Shown here: piece after piece, positions 18,318-27,930 of the stretch
Layout: every line of letters starts with the position of its first letter
Position numbering within the stretch: position 1 is the first letter of the stretch
Assembly (NCBI RefSeq): GCF_003390845.1
Contig: NZ_QMEK01000004.1
Coordinates: 124,001-188,000 of the forward strand
Length of the DNA stretch: 64,000 nt
From: Tropicimonas sp. IMCC34043
Lineage (GTDB): Bacteria; Pseudomonadota; Alphaproteobacteria; Rhodobacterales; Rhodobacteraceae
Direction of reading: 5' to 3'
Notes under the pieces: generated by a model
Seen by the model: only the letters and a program-made list of their open reading frames with translations
Told to the model about the DNA's origin: nothing
Database searches by the model: none
Translations under genes and position numbers: made by a program

Positions 18318-19030
18318 CCGACCTGACCGAGCTCTGGATCTATCTCAGCCAGGGGCCGCTGCTGTGGCTGACGGCGACGGTGGTGGCCTATGGCATCGGC
18401 GACACGCTGTTTGTCCTGTCGGGCCGGTCGCCCTGGGTCAACCCGGTACTGATCGCCGTGGTGCTGTTGTCGGTGGCGCTGATCGCGACCGGAACGCCCT
18501 ATGAGACCTTTTTCGGCGGCGCGCAGTTCGTGCATTTCCTGCTCGGGCCTGCGACCGTGGCGTTGGCGCTGCCGCTTTATGCGAACCTGTCACTGGTGCG
18601 CAGTGCGGCCTTGCCGATGCTGGCGGCGCTGTTGGCCGGATCGCTGGTCGCGATGCTCTCGGCCATCGCGGTTGGCTGGGCGCTGGGGTTGCGTGGCGAA
18701 GTGCTGCTGTCGCTGGTGCCGAAATCCGCGACATCGCCGGTGGCGCTTGGCGTCGCCGAGGTCATTGGCGGGATCCCCAGCCTGACCGCTGCACTGGTGA
18801 TCATGACGGGGATCACGGGCGCCGTCATCGTCACGCCGCTGTTCAACGCGCTCGGCCTGACCGACTGGCGGGCACGGGGTTTTGCCGTGGGCGTCGCAGC
18901 CCACGGGATCGGCACCGCGCGGGCGTTTCAGGTCAACGACACGGCGGGCGCCTTTTCGGGCATCGGCATGGGGTTGAACGCGCTTCTGACGGCGATCCTG
19001 GCGCCGCTCGTGGCGAACTGGCTGTTCTGA
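18314..19030 (+). CDS. lrgB: LrgB/CidB-family membrane protein
   Basis: 238 residues with six or more hydrophobic segments. The family signature near residues 130-155 is clear: LVPKSATSPVALGVAEVIGG followed by PSLTAAL. So is AAHGIGTARAF near 195. It partners LrgA; in plants and some bacteria the pair moves glycolate or glycerate. It starts inside the lrgA stop (ATGA) and ends 12 bases before cobO, so it appears to share the cobalamin transcript. Confidence 0.92.
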   Translation: MTDLTELWIYLSQGPLLWLTATVVAYGIGDTLFVLSGRSPWVNPVLIAVVLLSVALIATGTPYETFFGGAQFVHFLLGPATVALALPLYANLSLVRSAALPMLAALLAGSLVAMLSAIAVGWALGLRGEVLLSLVPKSATSPVALGVAEVIGGIPSLTAALVIMTGITGAVIVTPLFNALGLTDWRARGFAVGVAAHGIGTARAFQVNDTAGAFSGIGMGLNALLTAILAPLVANWLF

Positions 19031-19042
19031 AGGAGACTTTCG

Positions 19043-19654
19043 ATGAGCGACGAAGACACCGCCCGGCACAATGCCAAGATGGCCAAGAAGAAGGTCGCCC
19101 GCGAAAAGATCATGGCGACCAAGACCGAAGAGAAGGGTCTGGTCATCGTCCATACCGGCAAGGGCAAGGGCAAGAGCTCGGCCGCCTTCGGGATGATCTT
19201 CCGCTGCATCGGCCACGGGCTTCCCTCGGCCGTGGTGCAATTCATCAAGGGCGGCATGGCGACCGCCGAGCGGGACCTGATCGAGCGCCACTTTGCCGAT
19301 CTCTGCGAGTTCCACACCATGGGCGAGGGTTTCACCTGGGAGACCCAGGACAAGGCGCGCGACATCGAACTGGCCCGCGCTGCCTGGGAAAAGGCCAAGG
19401 AGCTGATCCGCGACGAGACGATCCGCATGGTGCTGCTCGACGAGATCAACATCGCGCTGCGGTATGACTACCTCGATACCGACGAGGTGGTGGCCTTTCT
19501 GAAGACCGAGAAACCGGCGATGACGCATGTCGTGCTGACCGGACGCAATGCCAGCGACGCGGTGATCGAGATCGCCGATCTCGCGACCGAGATGGAACTG
19601 CTGAAGCACCCGTTCCGCTCCGGGGTGAAGGCGCAGGCCGGGGTGGAGTTCTGA
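19043..19654 (+). CDS. cobO: Corrinoid adenosyltransferase CobO (BtuR/CobA-type)
   Basis: 203 residues. Transfers the 5'-deoxyadenosyl group from ATP to Co(I) corrinoid. Walker A-like [14 protein letters not shown] sits at residues 37-50; [16 protein letters not shown] near 134-149 and LTGRNA near 170 are family hallmarks. A Lys-rich N-terminus ([12 protein letters not shown]) precedes them. GAAGGAG lies nine bases before the start. It is the second-last gene of the riboswitch-headed run. Confidence 0.96.
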   Translation: MSDEDTARHNAKMAKKKVAREKIMATKTEEKGLVIVHTGKGKGKSSAAFGMIFRCIGHGLPSAVVQFIKGGMATAERDLIERHFADLCEFHTMGEGFTWETQDKARDIELARAAWEKAKELIRDETIRMVLLDEINIALRYDYLDTDEVVAFLKTEKPAMTHVVLTGRNASDAVIEIADLATEMELLKHPFRSGVKAQAGVEF

Positions 19655-19710
19655 GCGTGGCGCGCCGCCCTGCCGGGGTGCGGTTTGCCCGTGCGGAGAA
19701 GAGTTTTTGT

Positions 19711-19743
19711 GCCTCCGGCGGGGATATTTTCGAACAGAAGAAG
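19711..19743 (+). repeat. Dispersed intergenic element, copy A (diverged)
   Basis: Between cobO and cobQ: GCCTCCGGCGGGGATATTTT followed by a purine-rich CAGAAGAAG. It shares its layout (GC-rich arm, short AT stretch, AGAAGAA) with two closer copies at 33985 and 49621. It lies in the 106-base gap upstream of cobQ. Confidence 0.5.
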
Positions 19744-19760
19744 TTCGGGGTCGTTTTGCG

Positions 19761-21224
19761 ATGACGGCGCGGGCGCTGATGGTTCAGGGCGCGGGGTCGA
19801 ACGTCGGCAAGTCGCTGCTGGTGGCGGGGATGGCGCGGGCCTTTGTGCGCCGCGGGCTGGCGGTTCTGCCGTTCAAGCCGCAGAACATGTCGAACAATGC
19901 GGCCGTGACCGCCGACGGCGGCGAGATCGGGCGCGCCCAGGCGCTGCAGGCGCTGGCCTGCGGGGTGGCGCCGACGGTCGACATGAACCCGGTGCTGCTG
20001 AAGCCCGAGACCGAGACCGGGGCCCAGGTGGTGGTGCAGGGCCGTCGCGTCGGCACGCTCGGGGCGGGCGATTTCGGCGCGCGGAAGGCCTCGTTGCTGG
20101 CGCCGGTGATGGAGAGTTTCGGCCGGCTTGCCGCGGCGGCCGATCTGGTGCTGGTCGAGGGCGCGGGCAGCCCGGCCGAGGTCAACCTGCGGGCGGGCGA
20201 CATCGCCAACATGGGATTTGCGCGGGCCGCCGGCGTGCCGGTGCTGCTGGTGGGCGACATCGACCGCGGCGGGGTGATCGCCCAGATCATCGGTACCAGG
20301 GCGGTGCTCGACCCGGCCGATGCGGCGATGATCGGTGGCTTTGCCATCAACAAGTTCCGTGGCGATCCGCGGCTGTTCGAGGATGGATACCGCCGGATCG
20401 AGGCGCAGAGCGGCTGGCGCGGGTTCGGCGTCGTGCCCTGGTTTGCCGATGCCGCGCGGCTGCCGGCCGAGGATGCGCTCGACCTGCCGCGCGGTGGCGG
20501 CACCGGCGGCTGGCACGTGGTCTGTCTGGCGCTGTCGCGGATTGCCAATTTCGACGATCTCGACCCGCTTGCGGCCGAACCCGGGGTGCGGCTGAGCATG
20601 CTGCGCGCGGGCGAGGCGCTGCCGGGCGATGCCGATCTGGTGATCCTGCCCGGCACCAAGTCGACCCGCGGCGATCTGGCGTTTTTGCGGGCGCAGGGCT
20701 GGGACATCGACCTTGCCGCGCATGTGCGCCGTGGCGGCCGGGTGCTGGGGCTGTGCGGCGGCTATCAGATGCTCGGCCGGGCGATCCGCGATCCGCAGGG
20801 ACTCGAAGGCCCGCCGGGCGAGACCGCGGGACTCGGCCTTCTCGATGTGGTGACCGAGATGCACCCCGAAAAGCGGTTGAGCGAGGTGACAGCGACCGAC
20901 CCTGCCAGCGGCGCCGAGTTTCAGGGCTATGAGATCCATATCGGGCGCACCGACGGGGCCGACCGCGCCCGGCCCTTCGCCCGGGTTGCGGGCGCGGATG
21001 AGGGGGCCGTTTCGGCCGACGGGCGGGTGATGGGCAGCTATCTGCACGGGTTGTTCCGGGCCGACGGCTATCGCCGGGTCTGGCTCGACCGGATGGGGGC
21101 AGTGTCCTCGGATCTGGCCTATGGCGCGCATGTCGAGGCGGTGCTCGACCGGCTCGCCCGGCATCTCGAGACGCATCTGGACCTCGATGCGCTTCTGGCG
21201 ATGGCCCGCCAGCCCGGCGGGTGA
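19761..21224 (+). CDS. cobQ: Cobyric acid synthase CobQ
   Basis: 487 residues. Amidates side chains b, d, e and g of adenosyl-cobyrinic acid a,c-diamide. The N-terminal synthetase domain has [17 protein letters not shown] (residues 6-22) and FKPQNMSNN. The C-terminal amidotransferase domain has the nucleophile in [12 protein letters not shown] near residue 330 and His in SYLHGLF near 428. No strong ribosome binding site is seen before the ATG. It follows cobO after a gap holding a short repeat. Confidence 0.96.
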   Translation: MTARALMVQGAGSNVGKSLLVAGMARAFVRRGLAVLPFKPQNMSNNAAVTADGGEIGRAQALQALACGVAPTVDMNPVLLKPETETGAQVVVQGRRVGTLGAGDFGARKASLLAPVMESFGRLAAAADLVLVEGAGSPAEVNLRAGDIANMGFARAAGVPVLLVGDIDRGGVIAQIIGTRAVLDPADAAMIGGFAINKFRGDPRLFEDGYRRIEAQSGWRGFGVVPWFADAARLPAEDALDLPRGGGTGGWHVVCLALSRIANFDDLDPLAAEPGVRLSMLRAGEALPGDADLVILPGTKSTRGDLAFLRAQGWDIDLAAHVRRGGRVLGLCGGYQMLGRAIRDPQGLEGPPGETAGLGLLDVVTEMHPEKRLSEVTATDPASGAEFQGYEIHIGRTDGADRARPFARVAGADEGAVSADGRVMGSYLHGLFRADGYRRVWLDRMGAVSSDLAYGAHVEAVLDRLARHLETHLDLDALLAMARQPGG

Positions 21225-21258
21225 GAGGGGGGCTGAGGCCCGGAAACCGGGGCTCGGG

Positions 21259-21624
21259 TCAGGGGTCGAGCGGCGGCACGCGGGCGACGAAATGGCCCTT
21301 CACGCCCTGCGGCCATTGCCGAAACGGCACCAGGCCGCCGTCGTTTTCGGCATGAAGCGCTGCGTAGTCGGCCAGTGCCGCGGCATCCTCGGGCGTGCCC
21401 TCGAACCGGCCGAGCACATATGTCATCCGGCCGGCGGCCGAGACGGCGGCGTTGCAGCCATGCTCGCAGCCCATCAGGCAGGGGGTGCCCCGGACCTGCA
21501 GGCCCGGATGCGCGGCGGCGGCCTCCGTGACGCGGACCAGAAAGGCCTCGCCATCGGGCGGCAATGTGCGGTCGTCGCGGGCGGCTTGCCTGCGGCAGGT
21601 GGTGCAGATGGTGATCGTGGTCAT
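21259..21624 (-). CDS. DUF1636 small metal-binding protein
   Basis: 121 residues with five Cys in DUF1636 order: ICTTC at residues 6-10 and PCLMGCEHGCNAA near 48-60. This arrangement suggests an Fe-S or other metal site. The family is often found near cobalamin or metal-uptake genes; its function is not known. The start at 21624 is preferred over an upstream in-frame start at 21717, because homology begins at MTTITICTTC. It converges on cobQ. Confidence 0.82.
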   Translation of the reverse strand: MTTITICTTCRRQAARDDRTLPPDGEAFLVRVTEAAAAHPGLQVRGTPCLMGCEHGCNAAVSAAGRMTYVLGRFEGTPEDAAALADYAALHAENDGGLVPFRQWPQGVKGHFVARVPPLDP

Positions 21625-21754
21625 TTTGGCGGTCTGTCCGGGGCGCGCGCGTGCAGGGGATCGGGTCTGCACCTCGCCCGTGGCGCCCGGAATGTCCAGC
21701 CCCCGTGCCGGGCGCAATCTGCGCCAGCGACGGCAGGGCCAGTCGGGGGGCCAT

Positions 21755-21778
21755 GGGGGCCGGGTGTCGCCGGCCCCC
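21755..21778 (-). terminator. Hairpin downstream of xylA
   Basis: A perfect 9-bp GC stem (GGGGGCCGG / CCGGCCCCC) with a 6-base loop, seven bases after the xylA stop codon. No T-run follows, so it may act as a transcript-end stabiliser or a weak terminator for the xyl operon. It also lies upstream of the DUF1636 gene. Confidence 0.55.
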
Positions 21779-21784
21779 TGGCGA

Positions 21785-23086
21785 TCAGACGAACCGGTTG
21801 ACCCAGTTCTCCAGCCGTTCCTGACGGCCGGACCGCGGCTCGGGGTCGATCCCTTCCGAGATGACCCGGTTCGCGATACTGTCGAGCGTGCCGTTTTTCA
21901 GCATGTCGCGGGCAACGGGTGTATCCCAGCCGGCATAGCGTTCGTCGCGCGCCGCCTCGAGCCCGCCGTCCTGCAGCATCGCGGCAGCCGCCTTCAACCC
22001 GCGGGCGCAGACATCCATCGCGCCCACATGCCCCGCGATCAGATCGACGGGATCGAGCGACTGGCGCCGCACCTTCGAATCGAAATTGGTGCCGCCGGTG
22101 GTGAATCCGCCCGCCCGCAGCACCTCGTAGTAGGCCAAGGCGACTTCGGGCACGTTGTTCGGGAACTGGTCTGTGTCCCAGCCCGACTGATAATCGTTGC
22201 GGTTCATGTCGATCGACCCGAGGATCCCGAACGCCGCCGCCATCGCCAGTTCGTGTTCGAACGAATGCCCGGCCAGGATCGCGTGACCCTGTTCGATGTT
22301 CATCTTCACCTCGCCCTCGAGCCCGAATTCCTTGAGGAACGAATAGACCGTGTTCACGTCATAGTCGTACTGGTGCTTCGATGGCTCCTGCGGCTTCGGT
22401 TCGACCAGGATCTGGCCCTGAAACCCGATCCGGTGCTTGTAGTCGACTACCATCTGCAGGAAGCGCCCGGCCTGATGGCGTTCGCGCGAGAGATCGGTGT
22501 TGAGCAGCGTCTCATAGCCCTCGCGCCCGCCCCAGAGCACATAGTTCTGCCCGCCGAGCGTGTGGGTCGCGTCCATGCAGGCCTTCACCGTCGCAGCGCT
22601 CCAGGCAAAGACGTCGGGGTCGGGGTTGGTTGCCGCCCCCGACATGAACCGGCGGTTGGTGAACAGGTTGGCGGTGCCCCACAGCAGCCGGGTGCCGGTC
22701 TGTTCCATCTTTTCGCCGAAATACTCGACGATCTCGTCGAGCCGCGCCTTGCTTTCGGCGAAGGTCGCGCCCTCGGGGCGCACGTCTTGGTCGTGAAAGC
22801 AGAAGAACGGCTGACCGAGGATCGCGAACATCTCGAAGGCGGCGTCGGCCTTGATCTTGGCGTGTTCCATCGTATCGCCCCACCAGGGACGCTCGAAGCT
22901 GCGGCCGCCGAACGGATCGCCGCCTTCCCAGGCGAAGCTGTGCCAATAGGCGACGGCAAAGCGGAGGTGGTCCTCCATCCGCTTGCCAAGCACGATCTCG
23001 TCCGGGTCGTAATGCCGATAGGCCAGTTCCGACGTACTGTCGGGATCGAACCTGACCGGTTCGATCCCCTCGAAGAAAGATGTCAT
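21785..23086 (-). CDS. xylA: Xylose isomerase XylA
   Basis: 433 residues, class II length. Converts D-xylose to D-xylulose using two divalent metals. Catalytic His98 and Asp101 lie in [12 protein letters not shown]; metal ligands fall in [16 protein letters not shown] and [25 protein letters not shown] and GSIDMNRND are also conserved. It starts inside the xylB stop (ATGA) and is the last gene of the xyl operon. Confidence 0.98.
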   Translation of the reverse strand: MTSFFEGIEPVRFDPDSTSELAYRHYDPDEIVLGKRMEDHLRFAVAYWHSFAWEGGDPFGGRSFERPWWGDTMEHAKIKADAAFEMFAILGQPFFCFHDQDVRPEGATFAESKARLDEIVEYFGEKMEQTGTRLLWGTANLFTNRRFMSGAATNPDPDVFAWSAATVKACMDATHTLGGQNYVLWGGREGYETLLNTDLSRERHQAGRFLQMVVDYKHRIGFQGQILVEPKPQEPSKHQYDYDVNTVYSFLKEFGLEGEVKMNIEQGHAILAGHSFEHELAMAAAFGILGSIDMNRNDYQSGWDTDQFPNNVPEVALAYYEVLRAGGFTTGGTNFDSKVRRQSLDPVDLIAGHVGAMDVCARGLKAAAAMLQDGGLEAARDERYAGWDTPVARDMLKNGTLDSIANRVISEGIDPEPRSGRQERLENWVNRFV

Positions 23087-24525
23087 GACAACCCTCTGAG
23101 CGCTTTGTAGGTCTCGCGATAGCGCGCCTGCGCCTCGGCAAAGCCGGCGGTCAGCGCGGGCACGGGTTCGACCACGGTCTCGATCCGGGGCAGGGTCGCG
23201 ATCTCGGCCCCGGCGCCGGTGGCCGCCATCATGCCGAGCCGCGCCGCGCCGAAGGCGCCGCCGAAATCCCCCGCCTCGGGGACGGAAATCGGCATGTCGA
23301 CTGCCGTGGCAATGGCCTGCAGCCAGTAGTGCGACCGGCTGCCGCCGCCGACCGCGATCAGCGTGTCGAACCGCGTGCCGGTGGCGGCAAGCGCGTCAAA
23401 GCTGTCGCGCACGGCATAGGTCACGCCTTCCAGCACCGCGGCGGTGGCGGCGGCGCGGTCGGTCGAATGTTCTAGCCCGGTGAAGCTTGCCCGGATCTGC
23501 GCGTCGTTGTGCGGCGTGCGTTCGCCGCCGAGATAGGGCAGGAACAGCGTGCGTCCGGGCGCGCGCAGGGTATCGCCCAGTTCGGTGGTCAGGGCGGCGG
23601 CGTCCGAGCCGACAAGCCGCGCGTACCAGTTCAGCGCATCGGTTGCGGCAAGGAACACACCCATCTGGTGCCAGGTGTCGGGCAGGGCGTGACAGAAGGT
23701 GTGCACGGCAGTCGCGGGATCGGGTTGATAGGCGTCCGAGGCGGCAAAAAGCACCCCGGAAGTTCCGAGCGAGACAAAGGCGTGCCCCGCCTTGACGACG
23801 CCGACGCCGACCGCCGAGGCGGCGTTGTCGCCGCCACCGCCCGCGACCACGACACCGGGGCCAAACCCCCAGCGCTCGGCCAGTTCGCTGCGGACCTTGC
23901 CAGACACTTCGCTGCCTTCGACCAGCCGCGGCATGTTGGTGCGGTCAAACCCGCTTTCGGCCAGCAACGTATCGGACCAGTCGCGCGCGCCGGTATCGAG
24001 CCAGCTTGTACCGGCGGCATCCGACATCTCGGACACGGTCTCGCCGGTCAGCCACAGCCGCAGGTAATCCTTCGGCAACAGGACCATGGCTGTGCGGTCA
24101 AAGATCTCGGGCTCGTGGGCCTTGACCCAGGCGAGCTTGGGCGCGGTGAAGCCCGGGAAGACGATATTGCCGGTGATCTCGCGCCAGGGGGTCGTGGCGT
24201 CCATGGCCGCGGCTTCCTCGAAGGCGCGGGTGTCGTTCCACAGGATGCAGGGCCGCAACACGTCGTGGCCCTGATCGAGCAGCGTCGCGCCATGCATCTG
24301 GCCCGAAAGCCCGATGCCGCGCACGGCCTTCAGCGAAGTCTGTGCCGCCAGTGCATCCAGCACCGTGGCGGCGGCCGCGATCCAGTCGGCGGGCGATTGT
24401 TCGGACCATCCGGGGTGCGGACGCGAGACCGTCAGCGGTGCCGTGGCTTCTGCCACCAGCTTCTGGTCGTCGTCGATAAGCACCGCCTTCAGACCCGAAG
24501 TCCCGAGATCGAGACCTATATACAT
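23083..24525 (-). CDS. xylB: Xylulokinase XylB
   Basis: 480 residues, FGGY kinase family. Phosphorylates D-xylulose for entry to the pentose phosphate pathway. N-terminal phosphate loop [28 protein letters not shown] near residue 77; [10 protein letters not shown] near 260; [11 protein letters not shown] near 395. AAGGAG lies ten bases before the ATG, inside the last codons of the upstream ATPase gene, whose stop is one base away. Confidence 0.97.
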   Translation of the reverse strand: MYIGLDLGTSGLKAVLIDDDQKLVAEATAPLTVSRPHPGWSEQSPADWIAAAATVLDALAAQTSLKAVRGIGLSGQMHGATLLDQGHDVLRPCILWNDTRAFEEAAAMDATTPWREITGNIVFPGFTAPKLAWVKAHEPEIFDRTAMVLLPKDYLRLWLTGETVSEMSDAAGTSWLDTGARDWSDTLLAESGFDRTNMPRLVEGSEVSGKVRSELAERWGFGPGVVVAGGGGDNAASAVGVGVVKAGHAFVSLGTSGVLFAASDAYQPDPATAVHTFCHALPDTWHQMGVFLAATDALNWYARLVGSDAAALTTELGDTLRAPGRTLFLPYLGGERTPHNDAQIRASFTGLEHSTDRAAATAAVLEGVTYAVRDSFDALAATGTRFDTLIAVGGGSRSHYWLQAIATAVDMPISVPEAGDFGGAFGAARLGMMAATGAGAEIATLPRIETVVEPVPALTAGFAEAQARYRETYKALRGLS

Positions 24526-24526
24526 G

Positions 24527-25297
24527 TTATGCTGCTCCTTTTTCCGGCCTCTTGCCGAGGATGATCATTCCGAGGATGTCGTCCTCGGTGACCTCGTCCA
24601 CCTTCACGGTGCCGACAAGCATGCCGTTCTTCATGACCGATGCGCGGTCGCAGAGCTGTTTCACGGCATGAATGTCGTGATCGATCAGAAAGATCCCCAG
24701 TCCCTGTGCCTTGAGTTCGTTGATAAGATTGGCGACCATCGCCGTTTCTTCGACGCCAAGGGCCGCGGTCGGCTCGTCCATTATCAGGATCTTGGCGTTG
24801 AAATAGACCGCACGGCTGATCGCGACCGACTGGCGCTGGCCGCCCGACAACCCCTTCACCGGCGTGTGGAACCGCTGGAAGTTGGGGTTGAGGCGCGCCA
24901 TGATCTTGCGCGTCTCGGCCTCCATCTGGGCGTCGTTCACCAGACCCGAGCCGGTCACCAGTTCGCGGCCCAGAAACAGGTTCGAGGCGGCGTCGAGGTT
25001 GTCGGCCAGCGCGAGGGTCTGATAGATCGTTTCCAGCCGATAGCGGCGGGCGTCGCGCGGGCTGTGGATATTCGCAAGCTCGCCGTCGATATAGATCTCG
25101 CCGGCATCGCGCGTCAGCGCCCCCGAGAGCATCTTCATCAGCACCGACTTGCCGGCGCCGTTATGGCCGAGAACGCCCATGACCTCGCCCGGGTAGAGGG
25201 TCATCGAGACGTCGTTGACGGCGTGGATGCCACCGAAGGACTTGCGCATGTTGCGCATCTCGACCAGGGGCGTGCCGCGATCTGTGGGAGTATTCAT
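24527..25297 (-). CDS. xylG: Sugar ABC transporter ATP-binding protein (xylose)
   Basis: 256 residues, a single nucleotide-binding domain like FrcA rather than the double-domain XylG of enterobacteria. Walker A GHNGAGKS (44-51), signature LSGGQRQ near 150, Walker [12 protein letters not shown], switch His in LIDHDIH. It energises the permease next to it, and two copies are expected per transporter. Substrate is inferred from xylA, xylB and the xylose-type binding protein in the same operon. Confidence 0.93.
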   Translation of the reverse strand: MNTPTDRGTPLVEMRNMRKSFGGIHAVNDVSMTLYPGEVMGVLGHNGAGKSVLMKMLSGALTRDAGEIYIDGELANIHSPRDARRYRLETIYQTLALADNLDAASNLFLGRELVTGSGLVNDAQMEAETRKIMARLNPNFQRFHTPVKGLSGGQRQSVAISRAVYFNAKILIMDEPTAALGVEETAMVANLINELKAQGLGIFLIDHDIHAVKQLCDRASVMKNGMLVGTVKVDEVTEDDILGMIILGKRPEKGAA

Positions 25298-25300
25298 GGC

Positions 25301-26599
25301 TCAATCCCCCGTGCGCTTGCGATACATGATGTCGACATAGACGGCCAGCACCAGCACAACGCCGACTACGATGTTCTGATAGGGCGCGTCGACCCCCACC
25401 ATTGCCATGCCAGATTGCAGCGATTGCATGATCAGCGCACCGAGGATGGCGCCATAGATCGTGCCGACCCCGCCCGACAGCGCGGTGCCGCCGATCACCG
25501 CCGCGGCGATAACGCGAAGCTCGTCCAGCGTGCCGATGTCGTTGGAATGGAAGTTCAACCGCGCCGAGGCGACGACCGCCGAGATGGCGCAAAGAAACCC
25601 CATGATGGCGAAGATCTTGACCGTCAGGAAGCGGATGTTGATGCCGGCAAGTTCGGTCGCCTCGGGGTTGCCGCCGGTGGCAAAGATATAGCGGCCAAGC
25701 CGGGTTTTCTGGGCAATGACGGTCATCACGCTTGCGACGACGATCAGCAGCAGCACCGAATAGGGCACGCCGTAGCCTGCGGTATAGCCTGCGGGCATGG
25801 CTTCGCCGCGCGCCTCGAACATGCGGCTCAGCCGCGCCGACGGGATTTCATAGGCGTTCAGAACCCAGATGAAGCCAAGGATCGTGCCGACTGCGAACAG
25901 GGCGATGACCGTTTCGGCCCAGATCGGTTTGACTGGGAAGTCGTGCTTGATCTTGTTGCGGCGCGCATTGGCGATCATCAGCAGCGCAAGCGCCGCAAAG
26001 ATGGCGCCAAGGACCCAGCTGCCGGTCACGCCCATGGTGCCGTCGATGCCGCCGAGCGTCACGAACGCCGGATCGAGCGGGCCGATGGTCTGGCCGCTGG
26101 ACAGGTGCCAGGCGACGTTACGCCAGACGAACAGGCCCCCGAGCGTGACGATGAAGGCCGGGATCGTCAGATAGCCGACGAGCCAGCCCTGAAAGGCCCC
26201 GATCGCGATGCCGACAACGGCGCCGACCAGGATCGCGATGGGTGCGATCAGCGGCGAGCCGAGCGGAAGGCCCAGCATTTGCGGCAGCACGTGGACCTGC
26301 GTCATCGCCATGAAAGCGGAGCAGGTGGCCAGCAGCGCGCCCACCGAAAGGTCGATGTGGCGCATGACGATGATGAAGACCATGCCGGTTGCCATGACGG
26401 CGACCGAGACGGTCTGGATGGTGAGGTTGAATATGTTGCGCGGGGTCAGGAAACGACCGCCCGTCCAGACGTCGAACACCACGCAGATGATGACGAACGC
26501 CCCGATCATGCCAAGCAAGCGGGTGTCGATCTCCATCGTGTCTAGGATGCTGCGGCGGCTTTGCGTGGGCAGCCCGCGGGGTTCCGTACTGTCGGCCAT
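25301..26599 (-). CDS. xylH: Sugar ABC transporter permease (xylose)
   Basis: 432 residues with ten or more membrane segments, BPD_transp_2 family. It opens with a short cytoplasmic N-terminus, and GGNPEATELAGIN (a conserved loop that contacts the ATPase) lies near residue 310. GGAGAG precedes the start. It lies three bases upstream of the ATPase gene and downstream of xylF, from which it is separated by a strong hairpin. Confidence 0.94.
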   Translation of the reverse strand: MADSTEPRGLPTQSRRSILDTMEIDTRLLGMIGAFVIICVVFDVWTGGRFLTPRNIFNLTIQTVSVAVMATGMVFIIVMRHIDLSVGALLATCSAFMAMTQVHVLPQMLGLPLGSPLIAPIAILVGAVVGIAIGAFQGWLVGYLTIPAFIVTLGGLFVWRNVAWHLSSGQTIGPLDPAFVTLGGIDGTMGVTGSWVLGAIFAALALLMIANARRNKIKHDFPVKPIWAETVIALFAVGTILGFIWVLNAYEIPSARLSRMFEARGEAMPAGYTAGYGVPYSVLLLIVVASVMTVIAQKTRLGRYIFATGGNPEATELAGINIRFLTVKIFAIMGFLCAISAVVASARLNFHSNDIGTLDELRVIAAAVIGGTALSGGVGTIYGAILGALIMQSLQSGMAMVGVDAPYQNIVVGVVLVLAVYVDIMYRKRTGD

Positions 26600-26627
26600 C
26601 TGGCACTCTCCGGATGCGCGAGGTATA

Positions 26628-26655
26628 TCACCCCCGCCGGTTTCGGCGGGGGTGA
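26628..26655 (-). terminator. Intercistronic hairpin between xylF and xylH
   Basis: A perfect 12-bp stem (TCACCCCCGCCG / CGGCGGGGGTGA) with a 4-base loop, placed between the binding-protein gene and the permease gene. There is no long T-run. Hairpins here commonly let the binding protein be made in excess by protecting upstream mRNA or causing partial termination. Confidence 0.7.
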
Positions 26656-26679
26656 CGGATCGGGTTCAACTCGTCTGCG

Positions 26680-27708
26680 TCAGTTGCTGCAAGGCGCGGG
26701 GCCGTCGGTGACACCCTGGCAGAGCGACTCGATGCTGATCCAGCCGGCGTCGGTGACCACGGTCAGGTTTTCCGAAGTGATCGGGATCGGTTGCAGGAAC
26801 TTGGCCCACATGGTCACGCCCGATGGCGAGGTCCACTGCATGGCGCCGTCGATCTGCGACATCTCCGTGCCGCCCGCGAGCGCCACGGCGATCTCGCCCG
26901 CGGTCTTGCCAAGCTCGCGCGCGTCCTTCCACACCGACACGGTCTGGGTGCCCTTTGCGACCCGGTTCAGCGCGGCATGGTCGCCGTCCTGACCCGAGAC
27001 CGGGATGCCGTCCATGCCCTGGGCGGTCAGGGCTGCAACGGCGCCGCCGGCGGTGCCGTCGTTCGATGCCACGACCGCATCGACCTTGTTGTCGTTGGCG
27101 GTCAGAAGCTGTTCCATGTTGCGCTGCGCGTTGGCGGGCAGCCAGCCGTCGGTATAGGCCTCGCCGACGATTGTAATGTCACCGGAATCGACCGCCGCCT
27201 GCAGCACCTCTTGCTGACCGCCGCGCAGGAAGTCCGCGTTCGGGTCGGTGGGCGAACCCTTGATCATCACGTAGTTGCCCTTGGGCGCCTTCGCCAGCAC
27301 CGCACGCGCCTGCATCCGCCCGACCTCGATATTGTCGAAGGTCAGATAGAAGGCGCGCGGATCCTCGATCAGCCGGTCATAGGCGATGACCGGGATGCCC
27401 TCGTCGGCCGCGGCCTGCACTGCGGGAATGATCGCCTGGGTGTCCTGGGCCAGCACGATCAGGGCGCTGACGCCCTGGCTCATCAGCGCCTCGATGTCGC
27501 TGATCTGCTTGGACGAGGACGACTGGGCGTCGGCCGAGATGTATTTGACGCCGTTGGCTTCCAGCGCCGCGACGATTGCCGCCTCGTCGGTCTTCCAGCG
27601 TTCTTCCTGAAAGTTCGACCAGCTTACGCCGACGGACATGTCCTGAGCCAGCGCCGTGGTCGTGAAGGCGGTCGTCAAGGCAGCCGCCGCAATGAAAAGA
27701 TTGCGCAT
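26680..27708 (-). CDS. xylF: Periplasmic xylose-binding protein
   Basis: 342 residues. A signal peptide spans residues 1-21 (cut after TTTALA before QDMSVGV). The mature part is a periplasmic-binding-protein type I fold: VGVSWSNFQEERW, VIAYDRLI, VVASNDGTAGGAV and PVSGQDGDHAALNRV are typical of XylF. The start at 27708 is set by the signal peptide and by GGAGG seven bases upstream. First gene of the minus-strand xyl operon, divergent from the ROK regulator. Confidence 0.95.
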   Translation of the reverse strand: MRNLFIAAAALTTAFTTTALAQDMSVGVSWSNFQEERWKTDEAAIVAALEANGVKYISADAQSSSSKQISDIEALMSQGVSALIVLAQDTQAIIPAVQAAADEGIPVIAYDRLIEDPRAFYLTFDNIEVGRMQARAVLAKAPKGNYVMIKGSPTDPNADFLRGGQQEVLQAAVDSGDITIVGEAYTDGWLPANAQRNMEQLLTANDNKVDAVVASNDGTAGGAVAALTAQGMDGIPVSGQDGDHAALNRVAKGTQTVSVWKDARELGKTAGEIAVALAGGTEMSQIDGAMQWTSPSGVTMWAKFLQPIPITSENLTVVTDAGWISIESLCQGVTDGPAPCSN

Positions 27709-27782
27709 GAATTCCTCCCGATTATGTCGACCCTCTTCTCTCCCAGAGGGTAGAGCGGTCATGCTCGCCGCCCACGACGCGG

Positions 27783-27821
27783 AGGATTGACTGGATTAAT
27801 TTAATTGTCAAAATAAAAATT
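27783..27821 (-). promoter_or_regulatory. xyl promoter/operator region
   Basis: An AT-rich island in GC-rich surroundings. Read on the minus strand, TTGACA (27811-27806) matches a -35 box for xylF. The palindrome ATTAA-T-TTAAT (27795-27805) sits immediately inside it, where the spacer to -10 would be, and would block RNA polymerase if bound by the divergent ROK repressor. The -10 box is poor. Assignment to the ROK protein is inference. Confidence 0.6.
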
Positions 27822-27930
27822 CAGGCGCGATACCGGCTATGCCGGGTTTGGGGACGCCTCGGGGGGAGATGTTTAAAATGAGGGCGGCATTCTGCAGCGC
27901 AGAAAGTGAATATATTGTGGCGGTGAATTA

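Noticed and set aside
24314-26545. Plus-strand long frame opposite the xyl ABC genes
   Set aside because: Asp/His/Arg-rich antisense shadow; the ATPase and permease on the minus strand are clear.
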